In this document: positions 37,040-45,219 of the stretch, in pieces
Layout: each line of letters starts with the position of its first letter
How positions within the stretch are numbered: position 1 is the stretch's first letter
Source: Limnothrix sp. FACHB-406
Lineage (GTDB): Bacteria > Cyanobacteriota > Cyanobacteriia > CACIAM-69d
Assembly (NCBI RefSeq): GCF_014698235.1
Contig: NZ_JACJSP010000012.1
Location: 62,001 to 126,000, forward strand
Length of the DNA: 64,000 nt
Reading direction: 5' to 3'
Position numbers and translations under genes: made by a program
The notes under the pieces: model-generated
Told to the model about the DNA's origin: nothing
The model's database searches: none
What the model saw: only the letters and a program-made list of their open reading frames with translations

Positions 37040-37149
37040 AAGCTGTCGGGCAGCACTTGCCAAGCACCAGCAGTTGAGGGGGCAAGGGGTCTGAGAGCCT
37101 TGTCCTTGCTGATTGGTTGAGCAAGTCGCGTATCAATCTTAGTTTTTTT

Positions 37150-37183
37150 AAAAGGGGCAAGGCCAAAGGTCTGCCCTTTTTTC
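37150..37183 (+). terminator. Rho-independent terminator of glyA
   Basis: AAAAGGGGCA (37150-37159) pairs with TGCCCTTTT (37172-37180) with one bulged G and a 12-nt loop, followed by further T residues. It lies about 110 bp after the glyA stop. Between them, CAAGGGGTCTGAGAGCCTTG at 37083-37102 is a degenerate relative of the dispersed palindrome. Confidence 0.75.
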
Positions 37184-37548
37184 TTGGAAATTTTTTTGGG
37201 GGGGGTTAATTGAATATCTGTAAATCCGTAGATTTTAAAAATTCTAACTTTCTAAGCTTTTAGTTCTTGATTTTTCCTTAACAGCTTGGTAACTGCTAAA
37301 AATTTTCTAAAAGATTGAAAAATGCAAGATCTCAAAATGAGTTGATTTTGGTTTTTTTCAAAAAGACAATTTAAAGAATTAAGGTTTCTTAAGGGCAAAA
37401 GATCCCAAAAGTTAATCAAAATCCAGTTTCCACTTAACCCTGTCTTTACTGAATAAACCTAGCGTAAAGAGCGTCTATGGCTCTTTGCGGAAGCCGACAT
37501 GGTGGATGTTGGTTTCTTGGCAAATGGGTCTCGTGCGTCGCTGAATTT
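37184..37548. other. AT-rich intergenic region
   Basis: From about 37200 to 37440 the sequence is much more AT-rich than its surroundings and full of A- and T-tracts (TTTTTTTT before eight consecutive G at 37198-37205, then AAAATTTTCTAAAAG). This pattern is typical of curved DNA upstream of a promoter. I see no gene. The region precedes a hypothetical exported protein. Confidence 0.4.
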
Positions 37549-38127
37549 ATGAGCTTGGCTAGGTTTGCATTGGCCTCAGTTTGCATGGCTGTTCTGAATC
37601 CCGTCGCGATCGGGCCTTGGAACTTTGGGAGCGGACTGACTTTGATTGATCAGCCGGCCCTGGCCAACCCCCCCAACCTAACTCTCGAATTGCCGATTTA
37701 TACCCTGACCGAACAGCGCGATTTAGTGGCCCAAGCCGAACGGATGGCCCAAGCGGCGATCGCGCGGGAATTTCAGCAAAAACCGGCCCTTTCGATGGTT
37801 CAGGTTGTGGTGTTGGGCAATCGCCATGGAAATTTAGTGCCCATTTTGACGGTGAGTGTTACCCGATCGCAGTGGCAACAAAACCCACGGGTCAGCGCCT
37901 GGACGCAATATTATGCGTCCGGTCGCTTGCTGCAACGGCCGGATCCTCAGCCAGCGGAGCCGCCTGATTCTGTGGTGGCGGCGCAACCGGCTAACCCAAC
38001 GCAGTCGGGGCAACCGGAAACGGGCCCTCGGGGTGTGGGTGGTCGCGGCGCAACCATTGATCAGGCTTGGGATACGGGTCAAATGACGCGATCGCAAGCT
38101 CAGGACTATCTCAGCGACCTCGATTAG
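37549..38127 (+). CDS. Conserved exported cyanobacterial protein, unknown function
   Basis: 192 residues from ATG 37549, which opens a signal peptide (MSLARFALASVCMAVL) ending near PALANPP; an ATG at 37477 would add 24 residues without a signal-like start. The conserved core is LELPIYTLTEQRDLVAQAER, then MVQVVVLGNRHGNLVPILTV, then SVTRSQWQQNPRVSAWTQYY; I recognise this as a recurrent cyanobacterial family with no function. The last 60 residues are Pro/Gln/Gly-rich and disordered. No catalytic motif is evident. It is followed 80 bp downstream by a PhoX-type phosphatase gene on the same strand. Confidence 0.78.
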   Translation: MSLARFALASVCMAVLNPVAIGPWNFGSGLTLIDQPALANPPNLTLELPIYTLTEQRDLVAQAERMAQAAIAREFQQKPALSMVQVVVLGNRHGNLVPILTVSVTRSQWQQNPRVSAWTQYYASGRLLQRPDPQPAEPPDSVVAAQPANPTQSGQPETGPRGVGGRGATIDQAWDTGQMTRSQAQDYLSDLD

Positions 38128-38207
38128 GACAGCGGCGAAGACAGCGGCCTCAGCCCCTTCATCAGCCTGTTTCCACCACTCGCATCGCCAGGACTAGGAG
38201 AAGACCC

Positions 38208-40121
38208 GTGATTCACGACAACGGCATCAGCAATCGATCGAACAACCGCCCCTTTGAAGACATTTTGCGCGCCCGCTTGTCCCGCCGAAACCTCTTGGCC
38301 CGCAGCGCCATGTTGGGAGCCAGCGGCTTTTTAGCGGCCCTGGCTGGCGACAAACTGCTGGCCCAAGGAGCCGCAGCGGCCACGGGAGCTAACCCCGAAG
38401 CCGGTCTGGCCGGTGGGGAATTGTTGGCCCAAGCGCGGAAATTGGTGGACTTCCCGATCGTCCCTGCTGCGGCAGGCTCGGGCCCGGTGCCGGCCATCTC
38501 CTCCGCCTATGAGTACGACATTCTGATTCCTTGGGGCAGTCCCTTGCAGGGCCCCGGCCAAGGCCCCAACTACAATGGGGATCCCAACCGTCGCCCCAGC
38601 TCGGCCGAACAGGCCCAGCAAATCGGTATTGGCCACGATGGGATGTGGTATTTCCCGTTGGATCAAGGCAATGACAATGGGATGTTGGCCATTAACCACG
38701 AGTACGGAACCAACAGCCACGTCATTGGCAAAAACTTGCCCACCAGCCTGGAAGATGTGCGGGTTTCACAGCACGCCCATGGGGTTTCGGTGGTGGAAAT
38801 TCGGCGGGTACGGGGAGCCAAGTGGCAAGCAGTGCCCAGCCCCCGATCGCGCCGGATCCATGTGAACACCCCCGTCACCTTCAGCGGCCCCGCTGCCAAC
38901 AGCCCCCTGCTGCGCACCGCTGCCGGTAACCCGCCCTTGGGAACCCTGAACAACTGCGCCAACGGTAAAACCCCTTGGGGCACTTACCTGACCTGCGAAG
39001 AAAACTTCAACGGCTACTTTGGCGACAGCACCTACAACGCCCAAACCAAAACGGGCACTTGGAAAACGACCAACGCCCAAAAGCGTTACGGCTTTGCGGC
39101 GGCTGGTGCTGGTTATGGCTGGGAACTGTTTGATAAGCGTTTTGACCTGGCCAGCGCTGAACATGCCAATGAAGAAAACCGCTTCGGTTGGGTAGTGGAA
39201 ATTGACCCCATGAACCCCAACCAAACCCCCGTCAAGCGCACCGCCTTGGGTCGGATTAAGCATGAAGGGGCTGAAGTGGTGGAAGGTCGCGGCGGCCGGA
39301 TTGTGGTCTACATGGGCGACGACGAGCGCTTTGACTACATCTACAAGTTCGTTTCGGCGGACAACTGGCGATCGATGCGGGCCCGTGGGGTCAGCCCCTT
39401 GGACGAAGGCAAGCTCTATGTGGCCAAGTTCAATGACAACGGCACGGGCAGTTGGCTGGAGCTAAACATCAGCAACCCGGCCCTGCGCGGCAAATTCAGC
39501 GATCAGGCGGAAGTGTTGACCTATGCCCGGTTGGCGGCGGATGCCCTGGGAGCAACGCCGATGGATCGCCCCGAGTGGATTACGGCTGCGGCGAATGGGC
39601 GGGTTTATTGCACCCTGACCAACAACACCCAGCGCAAAGACACGCAGGTGAATGCGGCGAATCCCTTGGGCCCCAACCCCGATGGCCACATCATCAGTTG
39701 GCGCGACAGCGATGATTACACGGGCACTAGCTTCACTTGGGATATTTTCATCCTGGCGAAGGATACCCACGGCAACGGCGATGAGCGCACGTTCAGCAGT
39801 CCCGATGGTCTGTGGGCGGATCCCGATGGCCGTCTGTTCATTGAAACCGATGGTGCTCAGAAGAAGGGCCTGAATGATCAGTTGTTGGTGGCCAACCTGG
39901 AAACGGGTGATATTCGCCGCCTGTTGACGGGGGTTACGGACTGTGAGGTGACGGGCATTACGGTTACGCCCGATCGCCGCACGATGTTTGTGAATCTGCA
40001 ACACCCTGGGGATGGGAACCCGGCGAAGACCAATTTCCCAGCGCCCCAAGGTAGCGGTCGGATTCCTCGCGATTGCACGCTGGTGATTCGCAAGAAGGAC
40101 GGCGGCATCATTGGTTCGTAG
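38208..40121 (+). CDS. PhoX-type phosphatase (DUF839), Tat-exported
   Basis: 637 residues from GTG 38208, which has TAGGAG at 38195-38200. The longer reading from 38067 overlaps the previous gene and lacks support. A twin-arginine signal SRRNLLARSAMLGASGFLAA lies at about 23-45, so the protein is folded before export. The body matches the DUF839/PhoX family: AYEYDILIPWGSPLQG, the metal-ligand segment MLAINHEYGT, WGTYLTCEENFNGYFGD, FGWVVEIDPM, RIKHEGAEVV, and LWADPDGRLFIETDG followed by LTGVTDCEVTGIT. PhoX enzymes are Ca/Fe-dependent phosphomonoesterases expressed under phosphate limitation. I see no obvious Pho box upstream. Two HIP1 hairpins follow the gene. Confidence 0.88.
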   Translation: MIHDNGISNRSNNRPFEDILRARLSRRNLLARSAMLGASGFLAALAGDKLLAQGAAAATGANPEAGLAGGELLAQARKLVDFPIVPAAAGSGPVPAISSAYEYDILIPWGSPLQGPGQGPNYNGDPNRRPSSAEQAQQIGIGHDGMWYFPLDQGNDNGMLAINHEYGTNSHVIGKNLPTSLEDVRVSQHAHGVSVVEIRRVRGAKWQAVPSPRSRRIHVNTPVTFSGPAANSPLLRTAAGNPPLGTLNNCANGKTPWGTYLTCEENFNGYFGDSTYNAQTKTGTWKTTNAQKRYGFAAAGAGYGWELFDKRFDLASAEHANEENRFGWVVEIDPMNPNQTPVKRTALGRIKHEGAEVVEGRGGRIVVYMGDDERFDYIYKFVSADNWRSMRARGVSPLDEGKLYVAKFNDNGTGSWLELNISNPALRGKFSDQAEVLTYARLAADALGATPMDRPEWITAAANGRVYCTLTNNTQRKDTQVNAANPLGPNPDGHIISWRDSDDYTGTSFTWDIFILAKDTHGNGDERTFSSPDGLWADPDGRLFIETDGAQKKGLNDQLLVANLETGDIRRLLTGVTDCEVTGITVTPDRRTMFVNLQHPGDGNPAKTNFPAPQGSGRIPRDCTLVIRKKDGGIIGS

Positions 40122-40168
40122 GCTGGTGAATTCGTCAGTTTCTAGGTTCCAATTGGATTCTTAGGTGT

Positions 40169-40197
40169 AGGGGGCGATCGATTCCCGATCGCCCTCT
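40169..40197 (+). terminator. HIP1-based hairpin after the PhoX gene
   Basis: AGGGGGCGATCG at 40169-40180 pairs with CGATCGCCCTCT at 40186-40197 (one G-T pair) around a 5-nt loop. No T-run follows. It resembles the hairpin after ppc at 5000-5033, including the CGATCGCCCT arm. Confidence 0.4.
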
Positions 40198-40256
40198 GTC
40201 ATTGCAACCCACCACGAGACGTTCAAGACCATAAAACAAGCTGTTGATGAACCCTC

Positions 40257-40297
40257 ACAGCGCGATCGCACCGGAAATTACCAGGCGATCGCGCTGT
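40257..40297 (+). repeat. HIP1-containing inverted repeat
   Basis: ACAGCGCGATCGC (40257-40269) is perfectly complementary to GCGATCGCGCTGT (40285-40297), 13 bp, with a 15-nt loop. Both arms carry a full HIP1. It lies 40 bp before the next ATG and could form in its leader. Confidence 0.45.
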
Positions 40298-40337
40298 TGT
40301 TATGCTGGGCGATGGCGCTTGTTTTTGAGGTTGGTTC

Positions 40338-41048
40338 ATGGCCGATCCCGCATCTTTTGGTGTTTCTCAGGTTGTTCCTCAGGTTTGTCTCGATCGCTTC
40401 AATGAGGCAGCCCGGTTGGCCGGCGAAGGAGACATTGCCAGCGCCCTTGCCCAATATGAAGCGGTGTTTGCAGACCTGGGCAACCAACCTTCAGGGGTGG
40501 TGACCGGACCATTTTTGGCGCTGGTGGAACTGCGCAAGGCCTATTGCCTAATGAGCCTGCGGAACTATGCAGCGGCTCAGGCAATTTTCCAATCACTTGA
40601 TCGGGGTATGGCCGGGCAGTTGGAAACGGCGGAAATTTTTGATTTCTATCTGGCCTATGGCAATACGTTGGGGCATTTGTCTTTGCTGGAGGAAGCGATC
40701 GATCGCTTTGCCCATGCCATGAACGTGGCCACGGAGTATTTACGGGATGCCGAGCGATTTCGCACGGTTTGGTATTGGGTTTTGTATTGGGAAAAATATC
40801 ACGGCGCTTGGGAGGCGCTGGATGAGCATTGCGCCGATGTGAATGGTTTTGGGCTAGAAAACCAGGATCCGCAATTGCAAATTATGGCGCTGGAGTTTCG
40901 GTGTTATGCCGATCGGGCGTTGGGACGATTGGCGGCGGCCCGGCAAGGGGCGGAGGGAATTTTGGCTTGGAAACAGCAAACTCAGGCGGATCCTGCTGAA
41001 ATTGCCCAATGGGAAGCGTTTTTAGCGTCGCTGGTTCAACCCGATTAA
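40338..41048 (+). CDS. TPR-like helical protein, unknown function
   Basis: 236 residues, all helical. It contains tetratricopeptide-like pairs: FNEAARLAGEGDIASALAQY at about 20-40, a pair around FLALVELRKAYCLMSLRNYA, EIFDFYLAYGNTLGHLSLLE, and MALEFRCYADRALGRLAAAR. No signal peptide or membrane segment. The fold points to a protein-binding scaffold. The surrounding genes give no clue to partners. The C-terminus has a terminal acidic helix. Confidence 0.65.
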   Translation: MADPASFGVSQVVPQVCLDRFNEAARLAGEGDIASALAQYEAVFADLGNQPSGVVTGPFLALVELRKAYCLMSLRNYAAAQAIFQSLDRGMAGQLETAEIFDFYLAYGNTLGHLSLLEEAIDRFAHAMNVATEYLRDAERFRTVWYWVLYWEKYHGAWEALDEHCADVNGFGLENQDPQLQIMALEFRCYADRALGRLAAARQGAEGILAWKQQTQADPAEIAQWEAFLASLVQPD

Positions 41049-41083
41049 CAACTGTTGATTAACCTCTCTGTTGGTGTTGTTCG

Positions 41084-41551
41084 TTAATGTTGCTTCCCGT
41101 TGGTGCGGTGGTTGCTCGGTTTCCCCTCTTGGAGTCGTTGCAAATATTCCCAACCCCGCTGGGGCCAGACCCGATCGCGCCCGGTGCGTTCGGCAATCCA
41201 TTGGGCCACCTTGGGCCCCGACCAAGGGCCCCCGTCGGGAGCCGGTTGATCCAGCAATTGCGCTAATTCCTGTTGTTGCTCCGTGGTCAGGAGCGATCGA
41301 GCCGATCGATGGCGTTGGCTGGGTCGCCGGTCGATCGCATTGGGGCCCAGTTGGTTATAGCGACGAACCAACTCCTTGGCATAGTCATAGCTCAAGTCCA
41401 CCACTCGGGCCGCTTGGGTAATGGTCCAGCCTTGGGCAATTAAATAGAGCAGGTGCCATCGGCGGGCCTCGGTGGCTTCCTTGGCTTGACGGTAGCGATC
41501 GCGCAGGCGATCGAGGCTGAGATGGGGGTTCAGCGTGACGCGCGGCGGCAT
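41084..41551 (-). CDS. IS630-type helix-turn-helix protein lacking the DDE domain
   Basis: 155 residues. The N-terminal part (ARRWHLLYLIAQGWTITQAA followed by RVVDLSYDYAKELVRRYNQLG) is the HTH of IS630-family transposases, and the following DRRPSQRHRSARSLLTTEQQ to WSGPKVAQWIAERTG region is their winged helix. The DDE catalytic domain that should follow is absent: the frame stops after LQRLQEGKPSNHRTNGKQH. It may be a remnant, or a domesticated DNA-binding protein as in several cyanobacterial genomes that keep this piece alone. No inverted repeats flank it, and codon use is like the rest of the chromosome, which favours the domesticated view. Confidence 0.7.
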   Translation of the reverse strand: MPPRVTLNPHLSLDRLRDRYRQAKEATEARRWHLLYLIAQGWTITQAARVVDLSYDYAKELVRRYNQLGPNAIDRRPSQRHRSARSLLTTEQQQELAQLLDQPAPDGGPWSGPKVAQWIAERTGRDRVWPQRGWEYLQRLQEGKPSNHRTNGKQH

Positions 41552-41756
41552 AGGAACGACCTGGGATCGTCAATCAAGCGATCAAAAAACAGCAAATCAG
41601 GGGGCCAAGCGATTGACCTGAGCCAGCACAACCACCCTGGGCTTGCGGTGTCTAGCCAAGGCCCGGCGGTCGTATCCCCACTTTGCTCTTCTGGCTGGCA
41701 GGGTCGAATCCGGACGCTTTTGATTCACCCGACCCGATCGCCCCGATCGACGCACT

Positions 41757-42650
41757 CTAGAGGGCCAATCGCTGCCAAGCCAACCGGGCCGCTCCGGCCA
41801 TGCCTGCCTGATTGCCCAATTCCGCCACCACAATTTGCAATCCTTCCCGGGAGGAGGGCAGCACCCGCCGGTTCACTTCCGCTTCCATGGCCGGGAAAAA
41901 CCACTGGGCCCCGGCGCTGATGCCACCGCCAATCACCACGGCTTCGGGTGTGAAAATGTAGATTAGGCTGGCTAATCCGGCTCCCAAGTCTCGGCCGTAG
42001 GCGGCCCAAAAGGCGATCGCCTCTAGATCGCCCGCCGCGGCCTTGGCCGCCACCTGGTGAGGTTCCAGACCCGTGCGCCGCCGCACCGCCTGCACGGAGG
42101 TGTATTGCTCCAATGATCCTTGATTGCCGCTGTTGCAAGGGGGCCCATCGGGATTGAGGGTAATCAGACCCAATTCCCCGGCGGCTCCGGTGCGGCCCGC
42201 GAACAGTTCGCCCCCCAAAATGACGGCTCCGCCTACGCCCGTGCCCAGGGTCAACACCAGCAGGTCTTGGAATTGGCGACCGGCCCCTAACCAGGCTTCT
42301 CCTAAGCCAGCGCAGTTGGCATCGTTGGCCAAAATGGTCGATCGGCCCGTGGCCGCTTCCATCCAATCGGCTAAGGGCACATCGTGCCAGCCTTCTAGGT
42401 TGATGGCGACTCGAGCAATTCGGCCGGCCGCATCGGCGGGGCCCGGCGTGCCAATCCCGATCGCGATCGCTCCTCGATCGGGGTCGAGTTGCTGAATGGC
42501 GGCGGCGATCGCCTCCGTGACTGCTGTGGGTGTGGCCGGCTGGGGAGTATCAATCACCAACGAAGCCAAGCAATCACCCGTGGCCATATATCGTCCCAAC
42601 TTGATGGCCGTGCCGCCCAAATCTACCCCGATTACCGTTGCCGAACCCAT
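41757..42650 (-). CDS. ROK-family sugar kinase without zinc site
   Basis: 297 residues, normal for ROK glucokinases. The N-terminal phosphate motif is GVDLGGTAIKLG. The catalytic Asp lies in ILANDANCAGLGEAW, followed by TLGTGVGGAVILGGELFAG. The region that normally provides zinc ligands reads ELGLITLNPDGPPCNSGNQGSLE, where canonical proteins have GH...CxCGxxGCxE; only the first Cys remains, and His is Leu. I recall the same change in other cyanobacterial ROK proteins. The likely reaction is ATP- or polyphosphate-dependent phosphorylation of glucose or an N-acetyl sugar. No repressor HTH is present, so it is an enzyme rather than a NagC-type regulator. Confidence 0.85.
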   Translation of the reverse strand: MGSATVIGVDLGGTAIKLGRYMATGDCLASLVIDTPQPATPTAVTEAIAAAIQQLDPDRGAIAIGIGTPGPADAAGRIARVAINLEGWHDVPLADWMEAATGRSTILANDANCAGLGEAWLGAGRQFQDLLVLTLGTGVGGAVILGGELFAGRTGAAGELGLITLNPDGPPCNSGNQGSLEQYTSVQAVRRRTGLEPHQVAAKAAAGDLEAIAFWAAYGRDLGAGLASLIYIFTPEAVVIGGGISAGAQWFFPAMEAEVNRRVLPSSREGLQIVVAELGNQAGMAGAARLAWQRLAL

Positions 42651-42846
42651 GACTCTGTACCAAAACTCCGCCGCGCTATTTTGGCATCTCGGTTAGCGGC
42701 GCGATCAGGTCAAAAGCTTGGGCAACGGTCAGCAACCCCAAAAAGGGCAGCAATCAGCCATCTTAATGCAAGATTACTAAACTAATCTTGCATTCAAGAA
42801 CGCTAAATTGGGGGTCGAAACCCCATTACGTGACCCAAACCCTTCG

Positions 42847-43311
42847 ATGGCGACTCCAACCGCTTCTAGACCCCAAAATCGTCGCCAAAATCGTTGGCTA
42901 TTGGCCGGCATTCTGGGGATACTCACGGCCCTCGGGTTGGGAACCAAGCGCTATCACGGCCCCTTGGAAAGTTGGGTGCAACATCACCTGGGCGATGTGT
43001 TGGTGATGATTTTTCTGATTGGGGTGGCCCGTTGGCTGTGGCCCCGGCGATCGGCTGGGGTGCTAAGTGCTTGGGTGATGGCGATCGCGATCGGGATTGA
43101 ACTACTGCAACTGTGGCATCCACCGATGTTGCAAGCGATTCGCGCCACCTTCCTAGGGCAAATTATTTTTGGCAGCTACTTCGACTGGTGGGATTTTGTC
43201 CACTACGGCCTTGGGGCCTTGCTGGGCTACGGAGGATTGCGGTGGCTCGATCGCTGGGGCCAGGAACAACCCCAAGTGGCCCCGCCCGATCTCCCCTCGA
43301 TCGATCAGTGA
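42847..43311 (+). CDS. DUF2809 membrane protein
   Basis: 154 residues from ATG 42847; a TTG start at 42808 would add 13 residues. Four hydrophobic helices are visible. The family signature includes LGLGTKRYHGPLESWVQHHL, then GDVLVMIFLIGVARWLW, a helix with AIAIGIELLQLWHPP, and a C-terminal WWDFVHYGLGALLGYGG. DUF2809 has no known function; the spacing of acidic and aromatic residues within membrane helices suggests a transport or lipid role, which is inference. It is convergent with the RHH-like gene. Confidence 0.82.
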   Translation: MATPTASRPQNRRQNRWLLAGILGILTALGLGTKRYHGPLESWVQHHLGDVLVMIFLIGVARWLWPRRSAGVLSAWVMAIAIGIELLQLWHPPMLQAIRATFLGQIIFGSYFDWWDFVHYGLGALLGYGGLRWLDRWGQEQPQVAPPDLPSIDQ

Positions 43312-43323
43312 CAAGTAACGGCG

Positions 43324-43653
43324 CTAGCGGCGCGATCGCAGCCGGCTTTGCTGCCATTGTTGCAATCGTTCAATCCATTGCCCCCCATCTTCCTTGGCTT
43401 GGTTCAGGAGATGAACGATCGCCGCTTCCACAATCGTTTCCTTATAGGGGGCGTTGCTTTTGCCCAGGGCCAATTGCAGTTCCAAATGGAAGCGATCGAG
43501 TTCGTCCAGCACCGACTCCCGCACTTGAAAAGTAGCCCGGCGCAAACTGGCCGCTTGGCCCTTGGGTGCGGGCGGCAGCGAATCCGTCTCGGATTCCGTG
43601 GGTTGCAGATATTGCGCTAACAACTGATCGCCGGCCGTGGGTTCTGAAGACAT
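43324..43653 (-). CDS. Small RHH-like partner of ParA
   Basis: 109 residues. A disordered Glu/Pro-rich head (about 1-35) is followed by a segment that fits a ribbon-helix-helix fold: short strand RRATFQV, helix ESVLDELDRFHLELQLALGK, then helix KETIVEAAIVHLLNQAKED. A basic tail ends QQSRLRSRR. It lies downstream of a ParA ATPase gene in the same direction, with 152 bp between that carry direct repeats. Many ParA proteins are paired with a small DNA-binding protein of this kind, such as ParG or CopG-like proteins. The partnership is inferred from position; the fold by pattern only. Confidence 0.6.
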   Translation of the reverse strand: MSSEPTAGDQLLAQYLQPTESETDSLPPAPKGQAASLRRATFQVRESVLDELDRFHLELQLALGKSNAPYKETIVEAAIVHLLNQAKEDGGQWIERLQQWQQSRLRSRR

Positions 43654-43721
43654 GGTGGATTGCAGAGTTGGGGATTTGAACCGAGAAGTAGATGGGGAAA
43701 ATCAGGGGAATTGATCAGATC

Positions 43722-43770
43722 AATCAGTCGATCAGTTGATTGGTCTATTCGTTAATCAGTCGATCAGTTG
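43722..43770. repeat. 17-bp direct repeats between ParA and RHH-like genes
   Basis: AATCAGTCGATCAGTTG occurs at 43722-43738 and 43754-43770, a 32-bp period (three helical turns). The first copy is embedded in the inverted repeat CAATCA/TGATTG, and GATCAG also appears at 43713. This fits an operator or centromere-like site. Confidence 0.7.
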
Positions 43771-43805
43771 CAGCATCCATCGAGGAGATGAGTAGCAGCG
43801 ATCGA

Positions 43806-44684
43806 TCAGGTTGGATTGGTGGGTGAGGGACGATCGACCAAAACCGTCGCGATCGCTTCATAACCCTGCAACACAACCGATCGGCGTTGGCGAGCAAGTC
43901 CCGATCGCAACAATTTTCCATCGACCGTGAGCTTGGGGAAACAAGCCGATCGAGGAATGGGCGGGAACAGGGCGATCGCGCCTCGGCTGGCCAGGGCCCA
44001 ATCTTGCAATCCCGCCAACACCTGATCACACCAAGGGGCCCGTCGTTCGCTCATGGTGGGCAACACCCCCACAACCCGCAAATTGGGATTGAGCTGCGAT
44101 CGCACACTGGCCACCGTTTCCATCAGAGCCAACAAACTGCGCAAGGCCAAGGGTTGGCATTGTACCGGAATCAACAACCCATCCGCCGCCGCTAACGCAC
44201 TCAGCGTCCAAAACCCCAGTCCCGGCGGACAGTCCAGCAACACCAGAGGGCTTTGGGTTTGGGCGGGAGAGGTTGCCAAAAATGGTTTGGGTTGTTGCTC
44301 ATCAAGCTTGCCCAGCAGTGGCCAAGATTGCGCCAGGGCCTGACGCAGCCGCAACAACCCTTCGGGCGATCGAGCCAAGGCCACCGCCGCCGACTCCAAA
44401 TCCAAACCACCCGGCAACAGCCATCCCCGATCGCCCGCCGCCACTAGTCGATCGCCGATCGCCCCCTGTCCTTGCAACGTTGTCGCGATCGAGGGTGAAT
44501 CCGTCGCTCTCAACAGGGCCGTTAGGTGTGCTTGGGGATCCAAGTCCACCATCACCACGGGCGATTCCACAGGCGATCGAGCCGCCAACAGTTCCGCCAA
44601 ACAAAGCACCGTTGTGGTTTTGCCCACGCCCCCTTTGGGATTCACGATCGCGATCGTTGTGCTTGCCACCGGTTTTGCCCACAT
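43806..44684 (-). CDS. ParA-family ATPase
   Basis: 292 residues. The deviant Walker A motif NPKGGVGKTT is at about 15-24, with the signature lysine of the MinD/ParA group. The A' motif is VVMVDLDPQAHLT and the Walker B is LVLLDCPPGLGFWT, followed by GLLIPVQCQPLALRSL. These ATPases position DNA or protein complexes by gradients on the nucleoid. No parB gene follows; instead there is an RHH-like gene after repeats. Extra Ala/Leu-rich stretch (about 75-130) makes it slightly longer than MinD-like minimal forms. The cargo may be a plasmid-derived segment or a protein complex. Confidence 0.85.
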   Translation of the reverse strand: MWAKPVASTTIAIVNPKGGVGKTTTVLCLAELLAARSPVESPVVMVDLDPQAHLTALLRATDSPSIATTLQGQGAIGDRLVAAGDRGWLLPGGLDLESAAVALARSPEGLLRLRQALAQSWPLLGKLDEQQPKPFLATSPAQTQSPLVLLDCPPGLGFWTLSALAAADGLLIPVQCQPLALRSLLALMETVASVRSQLNPNLRVVGVLPTMSERRAPWCDQVLAGLQDWALASRGAIALFPPIPRSACFPKLTVDGKLLRSGLARQRRSVVLQGYEAIATVLVDRPSPTNPT

Positions 44685-45219
44685 CCCAGACCACAGGCGA
44701 ATTCTACCGCTTCACTCACCATCTTGCTCGCTGGTCAACCATTCAGCCACTCAAGAATAAAAGAATTTGAATTAATGAATTCACAACGTCTCAAGAATTT
44801 CAAAATATAAATTCATAAGAACATAAACATTCAGATTGTCAACTTGTTAAAAACTCAAAAATGATTTTTGGTAAATCCATCAAAACAGACCCGTCAGAAC
44901 CAGCCCCAAAACAGACCTATCCCCCCAACGGAGCCTGACCTCGCCGCCAGTTAGCCCCAAGGCACTCCAGAAACTAGAAGTTGCGATACAAAATTGCGGT
45001 CTATGCCATCCCAAACCCGACCCTTGAATCGCCCATGCCCCAAATACAAGCAGATAAGGTGTTTAGGGTCTGTCATAACAAGGGGCTTAAGCCCCTTGTC
45101 TCCCCCGATCTGCCAACGGTGGAATCAGGGTTTCAGGTAATTTGACGACAGGCCCTAGACCCTTTGTCCCTCGTTTAATACCGAATTTCTCAGCGCTTCC
45201 TCTCCTCAAAAGAAACGGC
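44685..45219. other. Intergenic region upstream of the ParA gene
   Basis: 535 bp. The part nearest ParA (44755-44880) is AT-rich, with CAAGAAT and AATTTGAATTAATGAATTC words, and probably holds its promoter. At 45078-45100 lies copy B of the dispersed palindrome. No gene is supported. Confidence 0.4.
45078..45100. repeat. Dispersed palindromic element, copy B
   Basis: A 22-bp perfect palindrome at 45078-45099 with core GGGGCTTAAGCCCC. It lies about 120 bp beyond the stop of the minus-strand cytochrome-b-like gene, in intergenic DNA. Compare 27475-27501 and 52193-52219. Confidence 0.75.

Noticed and set aside
43667-43681. Minus-strand GGTTCAAATCC resembling a tRNA T-arm
   Set aside because: The flanking bases cannot form the T-stem, and there is no anticodon arm or acceptor stem; it is in the leader of the RHH-like gene.
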